Shown piece by piece: positions 1 to 11,721 of a stretch of DNA of 64,000 bases. The DNA lies in assembly GCA_003013855.2 (NCBI GenBank), contig ML058370.1, forward strand, positions 248,001-312,000. The letters run 5' to 3'. The position numbers and the translations under genes were made by a program. Numbering within the stretch: the stretch's first letter is position 1; the number at the start of each line of letters is the position of its first letter. The stretch comes from Liriodendron chinense (taxonomy: Eukaryota > Streptophyta > Magnoliopsida > Magnoliales > Magnoliaceae). A model generated the notes under the pieces. That model ran no database searches, was not told the DNA's origin, and was given only the letters and a program-made list of their open reading frames with translations.

Positions 1-133
1 TTCTTGGGTGGAAACTGTGGGATTTGTAGAGTTCCATCATTGTTAATTTCTATTGTTTGTTTTCTCTACAAATCAACTATTTCTATATATATTCATTATC
101 AATTTCTCATGTTTGATTGGGGAGAAATAAAGG

Positions 134-370
134 GTCATTACGTTGCGGTAGTCCGAGTGACTCCCCTTCTTCATTTGCGCCCCGGACACGCAGTGTGTGA
201 ATGGATTAGTGCCTATAATCCATACCGTTCATCTAATGGCTAACCTGCTTTTTTGCTGGTCACCTGACCCACCTTCATCATTTGCGGCCCGAACACGCAG
301 GGTATGAATGGATCAACGAGTTTAATCCATGCCGTCTAGACGGGTGTCCTGCATTTTTGCTGGTCGTAAT
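134..370. repeat. Imperfect ~107-bp tandem duplication
   Basis: Two adjacent copies share the words TCATTTGCG, ACACGCAG, GAATGGAT and TTTTGCTGGTC. The second copy starts about 107 bp after the first. I see no coding potential. The flanks 1-133 and 371-931 hold nothing I can assign. Confidence 0.6.
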
Positions 371-931
371 TGATTTTCTTTAACTTTTTAATTTCAACGA
401 CACCGTCCAGCGATTGGTGGCCATTCATCAGACATTTTGGAAATCCACCATGTTATGACCAACTGAATGGGATAGATTAGAACGGTGTCTAAAGATGGAT
501 CCACCTCTCTAGTTTAAACGGTGGACGTTCAATCAATCTTGATATCCATCTATTTGGTCAAACCGATATAGGAAAAATGACCCATTGACCAACAAAGCCT
601 TATGTCCAGGCCAATGTAACATCATATTTGAACGTCTGGATAGACATACAAGTTGACTGAATCGATCAGCATGCGTCTATATGAGTACCATGCCTAAGCT
701 ATTTATCGTGGATCCACTATTCGGTTGTAAGTTACATAGCATACCAGCTGATCCCTATTATATTTTGCCAAAACAAAATGCTTTTGATGTCAAATGAGGT
801 ATAGAATGTCCATAGAGGCGACTACGCCATACAAGCATAAACTACAGATAAAAAGACCAAAATAAGATTGCTGTGCAGATGTCTAGAAAAAGTAAAAAAC
901 CAACACGCGAGCAATAGACTATCTGTCAACA

Positions 932-1366
932 CTATGGGTGGATGGCGAGACTCAATAAATGGTAGAGAACCATCAATTAGAAGGTCATAACCACCACAAC
1001 AACTCCGAAAATAAAAAGCATTACCGAGTCAAAGTCGGACTAGTGATACGGTCGAATAACCGTGGAAGTCGAGAAGGATGGTCCATCATTGTCGATGATA
1101 TGTGGCAGACTAATCACGTTGTTACCGCCACCAAGTACGTCATGTTCTGGAATAGCAGGCTAAACAGGGAAGCCTGTGAGAAGATGTTGGTACTCCTTAT
1201 TGATTCTATTGTTGAAATCATCCCATGTCTTGATTGCCTTCTTTTCATCCTTGAAAGATTTGAACCGGGTATTACTAACTCCATCGACCTGTGCTTGACA
1301 TTCCTCCTAAGTAAACTATACACCTGGCTATCTACCGTGAAACACTACATAAACTTTGTTCACCAT
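932..1366 (-). pseudogene. Viroplasmin-like domain plus hydrophobic tail ORF, copy 1 (decayed)
   Basis: Read on the minus strand from the ATG at 1366, one frame runs 144 codons to a TAG at 932-934 without an indel. It is broken only by stops at codons 13, 17, 20, 69, 109 and 130. Codons 3-50 match the caulimovirus viroplasmin / RNase H1 N-terminal fold (PF01693 type): NKVYVVFHGR, a PGV-type turn, then EECQAQVDG, TRFKSF and KKAI. Near the C-terminus is a hydrophobic stretch (about codons 115-129) followed by LMVLY. The same two blocks occur in the same order at 31675-32061. The ATG directly follows a splice-acceptor-like TTTTGACAG, so this may be a downstream exon or a gene with a 5'-UTR intron. 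It lies about 0.5 kb downstream of the Myb/SANT ORF of the same Harbinger unit. The domain probably binds RNA/DNA hybrids; its role here is unknown. Confidence 0.65.
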
Positions 1367-1880
1367 CTGTCAAAATAAACATAAAAACTCAAGAGTTCAA
1401 AAGCGCAAAACGTGGAAAAAAAAAAAGATGAACTGCAGTCACCTTCGATCATCTGATGGGTTGGACGCTATGAAGATCATGGCCCAAACCTGTGTAACAA
1501 ATTTAATGTATTGTTCTAAATGAAGGAAACAGTTTTAATGTATACATCAATGTCGACCCTGTTTGTTTTTAAATGCATGTATATAAAGAATATCTAACAG
1601 TTACAAAACACATGGCAGGAATTGTATAGGCATTATCTTCACAGTGATTAGATTAAAACATGGAATATAGTCAAATGATGCATTAAATATATAAGAGATG
1701 AGACCATCATTTAATGTTTGTGTGTGTTGATATCAAATGTCCATCAAGTCCAAAAAAGACTGTGCGTCCACCATAAAAAAGTTTAAACTAACAGAAAACG
1801 AAGAAATAATATAATTAAAGAGTGTTTTAAAGCCTCACTATTGAATGACTTTACAAAATGATCTAACTCCCGATGAAGCC

Positions 1881-3027
1881 TTATGTGTCCGATTCCCCAC
1901 CATCCAAGAGCATCCTAATGAACTGAAATTGTCTTTCTTTAGAGAAATTTAGAAATGATGAGCCGTACGCCTCTTCTTTTGAAAATAACTTTGTTGCCTT
2001 CAACAAGTCAGACTGACTCAGTCCCTCCATCTCCTCTAATACTGGAATAATATGAGACATCCTCCCAAAATCTTTGCCCTTATTGATCATGATTGCGATT
2101 GACTGCATTTTGTCTCCTATTGTCACCATTCCATTGCCAATTTTCTCGACAAGCCTTACCACTTTCGCTCTCTTCTTTGAATTAGTTGTGTTGTTGGTTC
2201 GCACGGAGGTGTTACAGTACTCAAATAGACTTCGAGGTGGAATGTTTTTCCCCTCCGACTATCAGACGACCAATTTATTTTGGGGTCCATGTCTCCCAAC
2301 TCTTCATAAGAAACATTGTAAGTGTCATCATTCAAATCAACTGAACGCCAAGAGGAATCCTTAGTATCTCGCCCATGTATATTACTTGACTCTTTTTGTA
2401 TGTTTCCTGTCGCACAGGATTTGCTTGTTGCCCTGTCATTGCCGAAAACATACTCAAGATCATAGAATCTTGGTATAGTTTTACTTCGAAATTAGGCTGC
2501 ATCCGGGTGTGACTGAAAATAAAAAAAAAAAGTTGAAAATGTCCATTGATTAGTCAATCATAAGATACAGTAAATGACTGCTTTTCATTACGTATAAAAA
2601 CATTATATATGAGATCTTACCCTGATATACTCGACCCATACTTCATCTGGTGCAACCACAACGTTCCACTCATCATCCCAACTAAACCCGGAGGCACTAT
2701 GCAGGTCTTTTACAATGAAGTAATCTTGCCTCACGATTTTTAGCCGATTTTGTACATTGTCAGTAGTGATCATCAACCCCAACTTCATTCGCATGTTCTC
2801 GATCATCTGGGTGTACAAATCTTTTTTGAATTAATGACAAGCTCTATTAAACCATCAACTAAAATGTTATCAATGTCGTCTGTCCACTGCAGCATACCAC
2901 CTGAGTGTAACGTGCTGGAGTTCGCACCCATGGTATATTTTTGTGGGGTTCTTCTCGGTGTCCCCATATTGGTGGGTATAGTGGTTTTCTCATGGGAAGA
3001 AAATAAGGTTCGCCGATTTGGATTCAT
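1881..3027 (-). pseudogene. PIF/Harbinger-associated Myb/SANT-like protein (ORF1), copy 1
   Basis: This is the DNA-binding partner protein of PIF/Harbinger elements, Myb_DNA-bind_3 type. Exon 1 (3027-2621) holds LQWTDDIDNILVDGL and, after a frameshift near 2815, FSWDDEWNVVV...VWVEYIR. A plausible intron (donor GTAAGATCT at 2620, acceptor CAG at 2513) joins YIR to SHPDAA and then RFYDLEYVFGNDRAT, the usual order of the family. Exon 2 (2512-1881) continues through a serine/asparagine-rich linker to a helical C-terminus (GNGMVTIGDKMQSIAI...GLSQSDLLKATKLF). One in-frame TAA follows SHPDAA. The C-terminal half is open to the stop at 1881. It sits downstream of the transposase fragments on the same strand, as is common in Harbinger elements. 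Confidence 0.75.
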
Positions 3028-3245
3028 TCTGTCAATGAAATCTTCGGATATCTATAGGATGAAAAAATAGTTGACTTAAATAAATTTTTAAAGCATTAAT
3101 GACAAGTAATAGTTGAGGTAGATAGATTATATTGACAACAACGATTCATATTTAACCACAGTATAGTCATTTGGGCCCATTCACCTAATATAACAGCAAA
3201 CATTGACAAAAAATCACTTGCAAATATATATGCAAAAACTTGTTC

Positions 3246-4530
3246 TTAGTTTGTTCTCTTCGCCCACATTTCTCTATCTTGTTGAGTAGCATTCATTAGT
3301 AATTGTCCTTCATCGACGGTATATATTACCACAGGTGAATGTATAACACCATCAGCAACATCAACTAAGCTATTTCCAATGTCAAAATTGTCTGTCTCTC
3401 CTGACACGCGAATGAAGTTGTGTAGTACACAACAGGCTAGCATTATCTTCATCTGCGTGAAAACAGGATATTGCGGGGCCGTCTTCAGAATCGAAAACCT
3501 GGCTTTAAGTACTCCAAATCATCGTTCAATCACGTTACATAGTTGTGCATGTCGGTAATTGAATAATTCCTTGGCATTGGAAGTGTTACAGTTTGTTCAA
3601 TATTCATTAAGATGATAACGTACGCCACGGTACGACACCATAAACTTAGGGGAATGAGTATATCCAGTATCTACTACATAATATTTACTTACATTTATCG
3701 ATAAAGATATATCAATATCAATGACAGACTTGTTCTTTGTTACAATTAAATTAATCAAATGTTCAACTAAATTACCATTTGGGATTGTAAAACGGTCGTG
3801 GGTGTGGGCAAGAGCACTTTGTAATACACGTGCATCAAAAGCGGACCCTTCCCATCCAGCTAAGATGTAAACAAACTTCATATCAAATTTACAGGCACCC
3901 ATTACGTTTTGAGAAATAATCCCTTCCTATTTCGATAAATTGGACTGTCTTCAAATGGTACGAACGTAGGTGTATGTGTGCCATCAATTGCACCGATACA
4001 ATCCTATTTAACGTATCCAACTAGTTAGGGATATATACTAATAATTGATGATCAGTGACATAGAGTGCAACAAGTGGAGTTTCTCAAGTGGAGTTTCTGA
4101 TGCAGGTAGCTTAACAAAGTCGGCATAGAGTGCAACAATTGCATTTAAGGCTCGATTAAAATATTGGCTCACAGTTTCCCCAGACCTTATGAAACAATTC
4201 CCAATGACCCGATTACGGACATTATGTCCTAAGGTATGGAGGAACATGACAACTTGTTCTTCCATACTTACATGTCTTGCATCCGTAAGTAGTCTTTTAT
4301 CCCCGAAGAATTGAGCATAGATTGAAGAACATAGTCTTAGTCATCCTCAATTGAAAGATGCAATCAGTGTCCGTTGTCCATAAAATTCCGTCTATAATAT
4401 GGCTACGATCATAATCAACACGTTTTGGTGGATTATGAAACAGGTAATTGCGACAATACCCCGGCCAATGCAGCTGACGCAACACCCATTATAATTGCAA
4501 AGAACTCCCAACTCCTCGTCCGTCCAGCCG
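3246..4530 (-). pseudogene. PIF/Harbinger transposase (DDE_Tnp_4 type), decayed
   Basis: Successive minus-strand blocks reconstruct the order of a Harbinger transposase. They are an N-terminal region (NPPKRVDYDRSHI, 4485-4297), the EEQVVMFLHTLGHNVRNRVIG block (4265-4038), GAIDGTHTPTF with the first catalytic Asp (near 3985), LAGWEGSAFDARVL with the second (near 3850), YYVVDTGYTHSPKF and YRGVRYHLNEY (to 3597), VIER-FGVLKARFSILK (near 3520) with a stop inside, and CCVLHNFIR (near 3430), ending at 3246. Frameshifts and stops make it non-functional. The product would cut and paste elements at 3-bp TTA/TAA-type targets; I could not define the ends of this copy. Confidence 0.8.
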
Positions 4531-4540
4531 CAATTGTCCA

Positions 4541-4972
4541 TCTTAGACTCCTAGTATAGAGTGACAATATGACCGGATGTCAAAATGAACCCTACCTTCA
4601 AATGGCATGGATGTACTCACATACACCACAATGGCATGACATTCAGGGGTCACAACCACTTCATAATTGGACATGACTATCAGAACATCAATCATATCGT
4701 GACATTCATGTTGTTTATTTGAGCAGATCAGGACCACTTCGCATTATGGAATTGTTTATATGTTATCCACCTAGGGAAAAATATCAGACAGCCATTGATG
4801 CAGGGAAAGAACATATATACTATCAAAAACCAACAGAAACATTGAGAACGTTCCTGAAGTCGATTGGGTGAGACTCGGCCTCACCCAAGAGTAAAGTCCT
4901 TACCGTACGTGGGGTTTTAGTACGTAGACCATGCCGTAAAAAACAGTGGTCATTGACCGTTCTGGGGGCACA
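4541..4972. other. No recognisable gene
   Basis: I see no coding homology here. The stretch separates the Harbinger unit from the foldback element. Confidence 0.4.
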
Positions 4973-5443
4973 TTAGCTGTTACCCCGGGCCTAGCTTAGT
5001 GGGTGTTACCCCTACAGTATGGCCCACATTGATGATATTTTGTATATCCACTCCGTCCACTAGCATTTATAGCCCATTTTAGGATGTGGTTCCAAAAAAT
5101 CTGCAGAACCAGATCTAAATGGACCATACCACTAGAAACAGTGTGATTGAGTGCCCCACCATTAAAAATACCAAAGAGCCTTCGTAAGGTTTTGGAACAG
5201 GATATTTGCATTCCAAGCTCTTGATAATGTCAATAAAAGGTCTTGATGAAGGGAAAATATATTTATGTTATTGAACCAAAACATTTGTGGCCCACAACGT
5301 TAATACTTTAAAAAAACTCACTGTTTCTAGTGGTATCATATGAAAAAATAGATAGACGATATAAATATATAAGAAATGCATCAAGATGGGCCCCACACGG
5401 TTAGGGTAACACCCACTAAGCTGTTCCCGAGGTAACATCTAAT
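4973..5443. mobile_element. Foldback (MITE-like) element
   Basis: The left end (TAGCTGTTACC...CTTAGTGGGTGTTACC) is the inverse of the right end (GGGTAACACCCACTAAGC...GGTAACATCTA), giving arms of about 45 bp with mismatches. The interior contains dispersed-repeat words (TGGACCATACCACTAGAAACAG, GGGCCCCACA). A related copy lies at about 25144-25560 and ends with the same GGGTAACACCTAA. Termini are approximate, and I could not settle a target duplication (TA is possible). Confidence 0.55.
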
Positions 5444-5870
5444 AAACGCCCAATCGTTCTACCATTAAATATTTCTTACTACATATATTATTTTCTTTGT
5501 GGTGTTTATTGGCCAGAGCAATTTGTTGATAAGGTCACCTAACCATGGCTTAAGACAATTTACTTATATCAGATTCATCTATTAATGATCAATCCATACT
5601 GTTTCATATGGTATGGTCTACCTAATAAGAGGATCTGTTTCATATGGTATGGGAATTCCCCTACCCATTTTTTTTTCTTTTGTGTTGCCCACTTAAGTAA
5701 TTGATCAAGCTCATTTATATTCGCATGGCCTAAAATCAAATAAAAAAATGGATGGACGGGGTGGATTAAGTACAGACATCAATAACCCCCCCACCTAGGT
5801 ATCGTCCAGGGAATTTCTTGCGGAGATGGGTTCGGTAGAAATTGTTGTAAACCCTGTTAGATGTCCAATT

Positions 5871-6250
5871 GGACGAGTTCAGGTGGGATCGGCCATGATG
5901 GGTGTGTTTCATCCACACCGTCCATCGCTTTTTCTAGCTCGTTTTAAGGCATGGTCCCAAAACACACACAGATCCCAACCTCTAGTGGACCACAACTCTT
6001 AAAACAATGTTACTTCATTGAACAAAAAAAAAAAAAATTTTAAACAGCAAGCCCCACCTTGCCCCTACATGGCTCCCCCCCCCCTAGTTGGGTGGTGTGG
6101 ATACAACACATACATCCTGGTGGGGCCAACAAAACTAGACCTCGACATCACTTGAACCCGTCAATATCCGCTTGCAAGGAGATCCCCCACTGGTAAGTTA
6201 CGTGGGGCCCACCTTAACGTTTACAATCAATCCACATCGTCCATTCATTT
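5871..6250. repeat. Fragments of the dispersed CCACACCGTCCATC repeat
   Basis: Contains GTGTGTTTCATCCACACCGTCCATCG at about 5905-5930, CTAGTGGACCACA, then GATACAACACATACATCCTGGTGGGGCC and a further CATCGTCCATTCATTTGGCC. A poly-A tract and two homopolymeric C runs interrupt it. The preceding stretch 5444-5870 has no gene that I can see. Confidence 0.5.
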
Positions 6251-7417
6251 GGCCTGCTTACTTCTGGACAGGAGATGAGAAATGACGCAGATTGAATGTT
6301 CTACAGGACCATGCCATATGAACCAGTCGGCAACAACTCTTATCGTTGGAAACTTAGGGGGGCATTTGCAAACCCTTGCCCCAATGTTGCTCCGGCCTTG
6401 TCTGCCATTGATCCTTGAGTTTTGGATCAGCATTGCATTTTAAAACCAAAGATAAAAGAGTGATTCCAAAGCACTGCATCCATAGTGGGTCTGTGAACCC
6501 CAACATTGACTGTGGATCTAACCTATTTCAGCTACAGGTATCCCACACAGACCGACCTAACCCATTTCACTCCTCTGTACATAATTTGGGTCGTGCATGC
6601 ATACATGCATCTAGTTGAATGCCACCACAAAATTAACTACCATTGATTTTTAAACAAAATAATTTGTGGTAGCTGTGTAACATTGATATTAAGAGACAAA
6701 AAGACGGTGACATACCTCTGTGAGCTTGTATTCCCCAAATGCAGAGGAAGAGAAGGTTGTCCTGGATTGAAAACTGATTTCCCCCAACTGTCAACAAGAA
6801 GAAGACGATCAGAGATTACCTCAAATGTCCAAGTAATAAATAAGGCTAATGGACTATCATCTATTTGGGCATCCATACCCTAATCTGGTATGATCGGGTG
6901 GGCGATGTAAGAAGACTTCCTTGTACAAATAAGAACGGATGTACACCTTTGCAAAGAATTCGATGGAGAAGATGAGGGTTAGCATGTTGTACATCAACGA
7001 AGGGCCTTTGAACAGCATTCTGGAAAGCGGCTTACATACTAGGGGTCGGTAGTACACCGACGATGAAAAGACGACAGACTCCGTCCAACGACACTGTAGT
7101 CCTGACAAGACCTGTGAAGAAGAAGCATTACAGATAAGCTGAGCAAGACAGCGTTTTATCATTGTTACCGAAATAAGGAATTTGGCTTATTTCCCTACCG
7201 TCCCTGGACTTGGACGTTGCTAGGAGAAAGGGTTCGTGAGGTGGCCCTTTTATATATAGCACGAAAACATCTTTACGGCGTAAACAAAGTTGCACCAGCG
7301 GACTACCGTAAGTGAGACTCGACCTCTATCCAAAACATTGAGTGTTCTGGAAGATTTAGAGAGATTTCAATGGATTTTCTCCCGTGGTCGCTTCAGGGAT
7401 AGTAGGAAGTACGACTG
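6251..7417. other. No recognisable gene
   Basis: Short open frames exist on both strands (for example minus 6876-6637 and 7162-6857), but none shows a domain I recognise. I would leave the region unassigned. Confidence 0.4.
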
Positions 7418-7600
7418 CACTACGTGAAAAAGCGCTAAATTCGACGGTCCAAAACCGTCGAATTTTCGAAAATTCGACAATCCATGCTCTCAAAAAACCG
7501 TCGTAGATCAGCCAGTCTAGAAAAGAATTCAACAGTCCATAACTGTCGGTTAATATTCGACGGTCCGTGACAGTCGACCTTTTTCGACGGTCCACACTCG
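7418..7600. mobile_element. CACTA-type terminus with CGACGGTC subterminal repeats
   Basis: CACTACGTGAAAA at 7418-7430 resembles a CACTA element end. It is followed by clustered direct and inverted copies of TTCGACGGTC / GACCGTCGAA and derivatives, as expected of the subterminal transposase-binding region. The orientation fits a minus-strand element whose coding remnants lie at 8819-10134. I did not find the opposite end. Confidence 0.45.
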
Positions 7601-7985
7601 TCGTGAGTAAGGATGACTTCGAATTCTATCCCTTAAACGGGTGGGATCGCTCTATCAGGCGGTATGGAATGAAAGTAGTCCCCTCCACGACCGTTGCATT
7701 TCCTTTGATGCGGGACTAACCTCGAACTCGACTCTCTAACTCGAGATCGCCTGTGCAGCTTCAATCGACGAATCGGTGATGAGGAATAAGACAAAACTGG
7801 ACTTGGGCTCGTATTTGCATAATTGGCGGTTGTGAACTGTTGAAAATAATTCGACAATCAATAACCGTCGTCTAGGATATTTCGGTGGGGCTTGTGCCCT
7901 AGATAAATACGACGATTCACGGAAAAAAAAAAAATGTATTTTTGTGAGGGTTGTGCCCTAATACATCCTATAAACCTTGTAATTC

Positions 7986-8640
7986 CTAAATAATTTAGAA
8001 AACTACAACCTTTACTAACACAATACAACCACAATCCTCCACAATCACATTACATAACCAACACAATACAATCACAATCATATTACATAACCAACACAAT
8101 ACAACCACAATCCTCCACAACTACAAACCCCCGCAACCACAATCCTCCACAACTACAAACAAACAATCCACAACCACATTCTCCACAAGTACCAAAGAGT
8201 ACAATCAACTTACAATATACCATCAACCAATCGAATTTATGTCTACATGAAAAAAGAATAACCTGATTTAATGAGGGTTGTGCCCCAATACATCCTATAA
8301 ACCTATAATTCTTAAATAATTTAGAAAACTACAACATTTACTAACACAATATACAAGTACAATCCTTCACAATACATAACCAACACAATACAACCACAAT
8401 CCTCCAGGATTACATTACATAACCAACAGAATATAACCACAATCCTCCACAACTATCACTACAAGAAAAAATGTATGGCTAAAAGCCTATTTTCTTGTAG
8501 TGTATAAACCTCAACAACCACAATCCTCCACACCCACAATCCTCCACTAGTACCAACAATCCACAACCACATTCTTTGCAAGTACCAAAGAGTACAATCA
8601 ACTTACAATATACCATCAACCACAAGCTATAATCCACAAC
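7986..8640. repeat. AC-rich minisatellite
   Basis: Irregular tandem copies of words such as ACCACAATCCTCCACAACTAC and CATAACCAACACAATACA. The long minus-strand open frame across 8706-8479 is a by-product of this composition. Confidence 0.65.
8457..8502. mobile_element. 46-bp CACTA-end palindrome with TAT target duplication
   Basis: It begins CACTACAAGAAAA and ends TTTTCTTGTAGTG, perfect 13-bp inverted ends of the CACTA superfamily. Only 20 bp lie between them. The trinucleotide TAT flanks both sides (8454-8456 and 8503-8505), matching the 3-bp duplication made by CACTA transposases. It sits inside the AC-rich minisatellite. Confidence 0.7.
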
Positions 8641-8818
8641 GAATAATCCGAGATCCACAATCAATACACAAGATAAAATATAAAAAATAAACAAGTACAA
8701 AACCAATACGTAAGATATAAGAATGTAAAAGCAAACTAGAAAGTATTACTCATGTTATAAATATATAAAAAAAAATGCACTAGTGTTCGTTGTATGCCAA
8801 GCATATGCAAAAGGTATT

Positions 8819-9640
8819 TCATAACAAATCTGAGATGAATCTAGGCCACCTAAGCACCTCTCCTATACCTACACTAACAAACGTCAACCTCTCATTAGTT
8901 TCAGGATCATGCAGCTCCACATTCTTATCAAAGATGTCATCGAGGCATATAGTATAATAATTTGGATCCTGAACATCAGACTCCACCACCACTCCAATCA
9001 CATAGGTCTTCGTGCGTCATGTATTCTTTAGAAGACACCTACGTCCAATTGTATCATCAGGAGAGGGATCTGAAGATGGAGCTGGTGCCTTGCCCGCTCG
9101 CCTCTTTCGAGCATTTGCATCACTCGTTTCCTGTTGCCACGCAAAAATTATGAAATTAAATTACAATTATTGGAAAATTAAATTTCCAACTTATGTAAAA
9201 GTACGAGTCAGAAAGTACAAGTCATACTTTGCTAGGTTGTGGGATCTGCTGAGAGGATGGCGTTGGATCGAATGAGAGGAAGCCGGCGCATTCGACTGCG
9301 GCATCGAGCTCGCTTGCTTCATCGACCTGCCTTTGTTGATTGAGATTGGAGATCTAACTCTTCATATCATTAAACTGACCCCGGAGAAAAGTCATATAAT
9401 ATAGTGCCATCTTGGAGACGCATGCTCCCATTCCTCGAACACGGCCTCTCTTATCTTTCCCATATACCTATTTAATAATTAATAATATCTTATTAGAATA
9501 TGTATAAATTAGAAATAACAAACGCTATAAATTAAGTAACGTATATATACCATTGAGACATCATCATGCTCTATATCTCGTTGTCGAAAAGTAGGATTTT
9601 CCGTAATGATATTTCTTATTTAGAACTACAATATAAAACA
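8819..9640 (-). pseudogene. CACTA accessory ORF remnant (Ptta/En-Spm-like)
   Basis: Minus-strand pieces include FRQRDIEHDDVSMV (near 9570), GKIREAVFEEWEHA (near 9450), then a serine/proline-rich stretch, and at 9001-8819 VVVESDVQDPNYYTICLDDI with a short C-terminus. The order resembles the second protein of En/Spm CACTA elements (plant transposase Ptta family). Family assignment rests on general resemblance and proximity to the TNP2 fragment. Several frame breaks are present. Confidence 0.35.
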
Positions 9641-9689
9641 GCAAATCATAAATATCAACTTTTCGTACTGAATATCACCTGTTGAATCA

Positions 9690-10134
9690 TCCGAAACATG
9701 GGAATGGTCTGTAGCTTCTGCCACATGTCTCTTCATCGTGACACTCATTTCCGTCAAAACGTCCAAGTGCATCACTGACCATATCAGTCATCCTTGGAAG
9801 GGAATCTCCAATATGATCAGTAGTGGACGAACTAGCCCCAACAGTTCTATAACTTTGACCCCATTGTTCTCCGTAGTATACCTATGACTTGTAAGACTTA
9901 TCAATGCCTTTACAAATTAAATGTTCTGAAATTACGCTTGTTTTTTTCCTTGGTGGATAGGCATTAAGACATTCTATACAAGGACAAGAAAAATAGTCTT
10001 CTCCTCCTAAAATTCTAGAATTTGCTTCCAAATATCTAATGAATGACAATACACCTAATAAGTATTCTGATGAAGACCCCTACGTTTCGACATCCACTCT
10101 TTACTTGGTAACATGGCCGTCGAAGACATCCTAC
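9690..10134 (-). pseudogene. CACTA transposase TNP2, N-terminal fragment
   Basis: On the minus strand MLPSKEWMSKR is followed, after a frame break, by EYLLGVLSFIRYLEANS, FSCPCIECLNAYPPRKK, ISEHLICKGIDKSYKS, a TAG, and VYYGEQWG...MTDMVSDALGRFDGNE. This is the Transpos_assoc domain order of plant CACTA TNP2 proteins: CPC-x2-C cluster, H-x3-C-GI block, then the MV-DA-G segment. The catalytic part of TNP2 is missing. The next homology downstream is the putative accessory ORF, so this looks like an internally deleted copy. Confidence 0.7.
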
Positions 10135-10379
10135 AATATATGAAATAAAATACAATTAAACATTTAATTTACAACGACAAACTTATTTGTTACATCTATT
10201 GCAAATTAAACTACGCAATTTCAAAAATTCAACATACGATTCCAAGTCAAATGAAATATCCCCTCAAATTTATAAATTCAATACAACTAAAAAGAAATTT
10301 AACATTTCTATATTTCTCAAATGCGTTGCTGTCGTAATTCATTATATTCTATACAAGCATATTCCATACGCCAAGAAGC

Positions 10380-10960
10380 ACCACTCAGGTGCACGCTCAA
10401 TTGTACAGAATTTATAAATGAGAGTTCTAGCTCCTTAGTAAGTTCAGCCAGAGAGAAAACCGCATCTTCATAAACCCTTTTCACCTGATCATATTCGCTA
10501 CGATGCGTGGGATCTCACGAAAAGAGTACAATCGTTCATACTCACACTCCTTATCATCAGTCAAATAATAATTTATAGCTTCTTCCTGAAGAATGTGGAT
10601 CAATTCGGGTATTTCTTTGACTCGGCCTGAAAATGATAGACCGAGTAAGTTTAACTGCAACAGCTCCATGAGACACGATCGTGCTTCGTCTACGGGTCGC
10701 GATGGCAAGGACATGATCAAAATGTAATGATGCTGCAAGAGGTGAGTTTCATTATTAACATGCATTTAACACAACTACAAGGACAATAAATTCTCTTATT
10801 GTCTCGAAATTTTATTGCTAATCACTTATTCCTAATTGTCTCTATCTAGAGGTGCTACTAGTCTCTATCCCATTCGGTAACGTACCATGTATGATTCTCA
10901 TACAACTCACATGCGTGTTGAAATTTCGACAGCATCTCCCCATTGTCTCCAGATATATAT
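10380..10960 (-). pseudogene. Unrecognised minus-strand coding-like segment
   Basis: One open frame (10765-10481, 94 codons) reads MSLPSRPVDEARSCLMELLQ...GRVKEIPELIHILQEEAINYYLTDDKE. An upstream block (near 10940) reads EMLSKFQHACELYENHTWYV before stops. The composition looks protein-like rather than random, but I do not recognise the family. It adjoins the CACTA remnant and might be captured or element-encoded sequence. Confidence 0.3.
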
Positions 10961-11639
10961 GTACAGTTCTCTATTGATTTATTGCCACATGTAATCCATT
11001 ATTCATGGACAAGGGCAATAACTCAGTAGAGAATCACATACCCGGAGAATATAAGGAAGAGAATCGAAATTCCAACTACATGTAAATTATATGAGAACTT
11101 CCTATACATACATGGTATGGTACCAAAATGTCCAAATGGTACAATTTAAGAATCCATAAAGAACAAGTAGTGTACTTGCTCAAAATGAATTTCTAAATGG
11201 GAGGGGGGGTGTTAAACACAAAACTAAACCACTAAGTGGCCTAACTTGAAATTAGTCACATCAGCTGAGGCTGCTTTGATGACCTGTTGTTTGAGGTTAG
11301 CCTGACAACAATTAGTTGGGATGAGGCTTAGACAATTGTTATAATAAATAGTAGTTACAATGCAGATAAGATGGGACCAAGTTTTATATGCTTGGATTTA
11401 TGGCTGTTCATTAAAATTTCTTGATCTACTCACGCCTCAAATATCTCCGTAGGAATCCTCATCAAACAATTGGTGTTATTCTTTTCAAGAGTGGAGGGAG
11501 AACAAAACCGTCCAATTGCAAGCACCACCAATCTAATAGATAAATTTATTTAATAGAGGACTTTTTTGTGTGCCATGGCCCATACATGTTGGACCCATCT
11601 ATGGGATCACAATAGAGAGGTTCCTATCGTATAATGAGT

Positions 11640-11721
11640 ATCACATGGCCAGCTTTAGATACCATTACTCAAACCTACCAGCGAATGAGTATAATGAGTA
11701 TCTAAAGCTGGCAATGTGATT
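11640..11721. repeat. Short inverted repeat
   Basis: ATCACATGGCCAGCTTTAGATAC on the left pairs with GTATCTAAAGCTGGCAATGTGAT on the right with one mismatch, around a loop of about 36 nt. The surrounding stretch 10961-12179 is otherwise without assignable genes. Confidence 0.55.

Noticed and set aside
932..1366. Integrated caulimovirus (endogenous pararetrovirus)
   Set aside because: Only the viroplasmin-type N-terminal domain is present, in a fixed position after a Harbinger Myb ORF. No movement, coat or reverse-transcriptase sequence is nearby.
8479..8706. Cys/Gly-rich small protein on the minus strand
   Set aside because: It is a translation of the AC-rich minisatellite, with no start context or homology.
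11160..11190. Right-hand CACTA end (AAGTAGTGTACTT)
   Set aside because: It lacks the TTTTC...GTAGTG pattern needed to pair with CACTACGTGAAAA at 7418.
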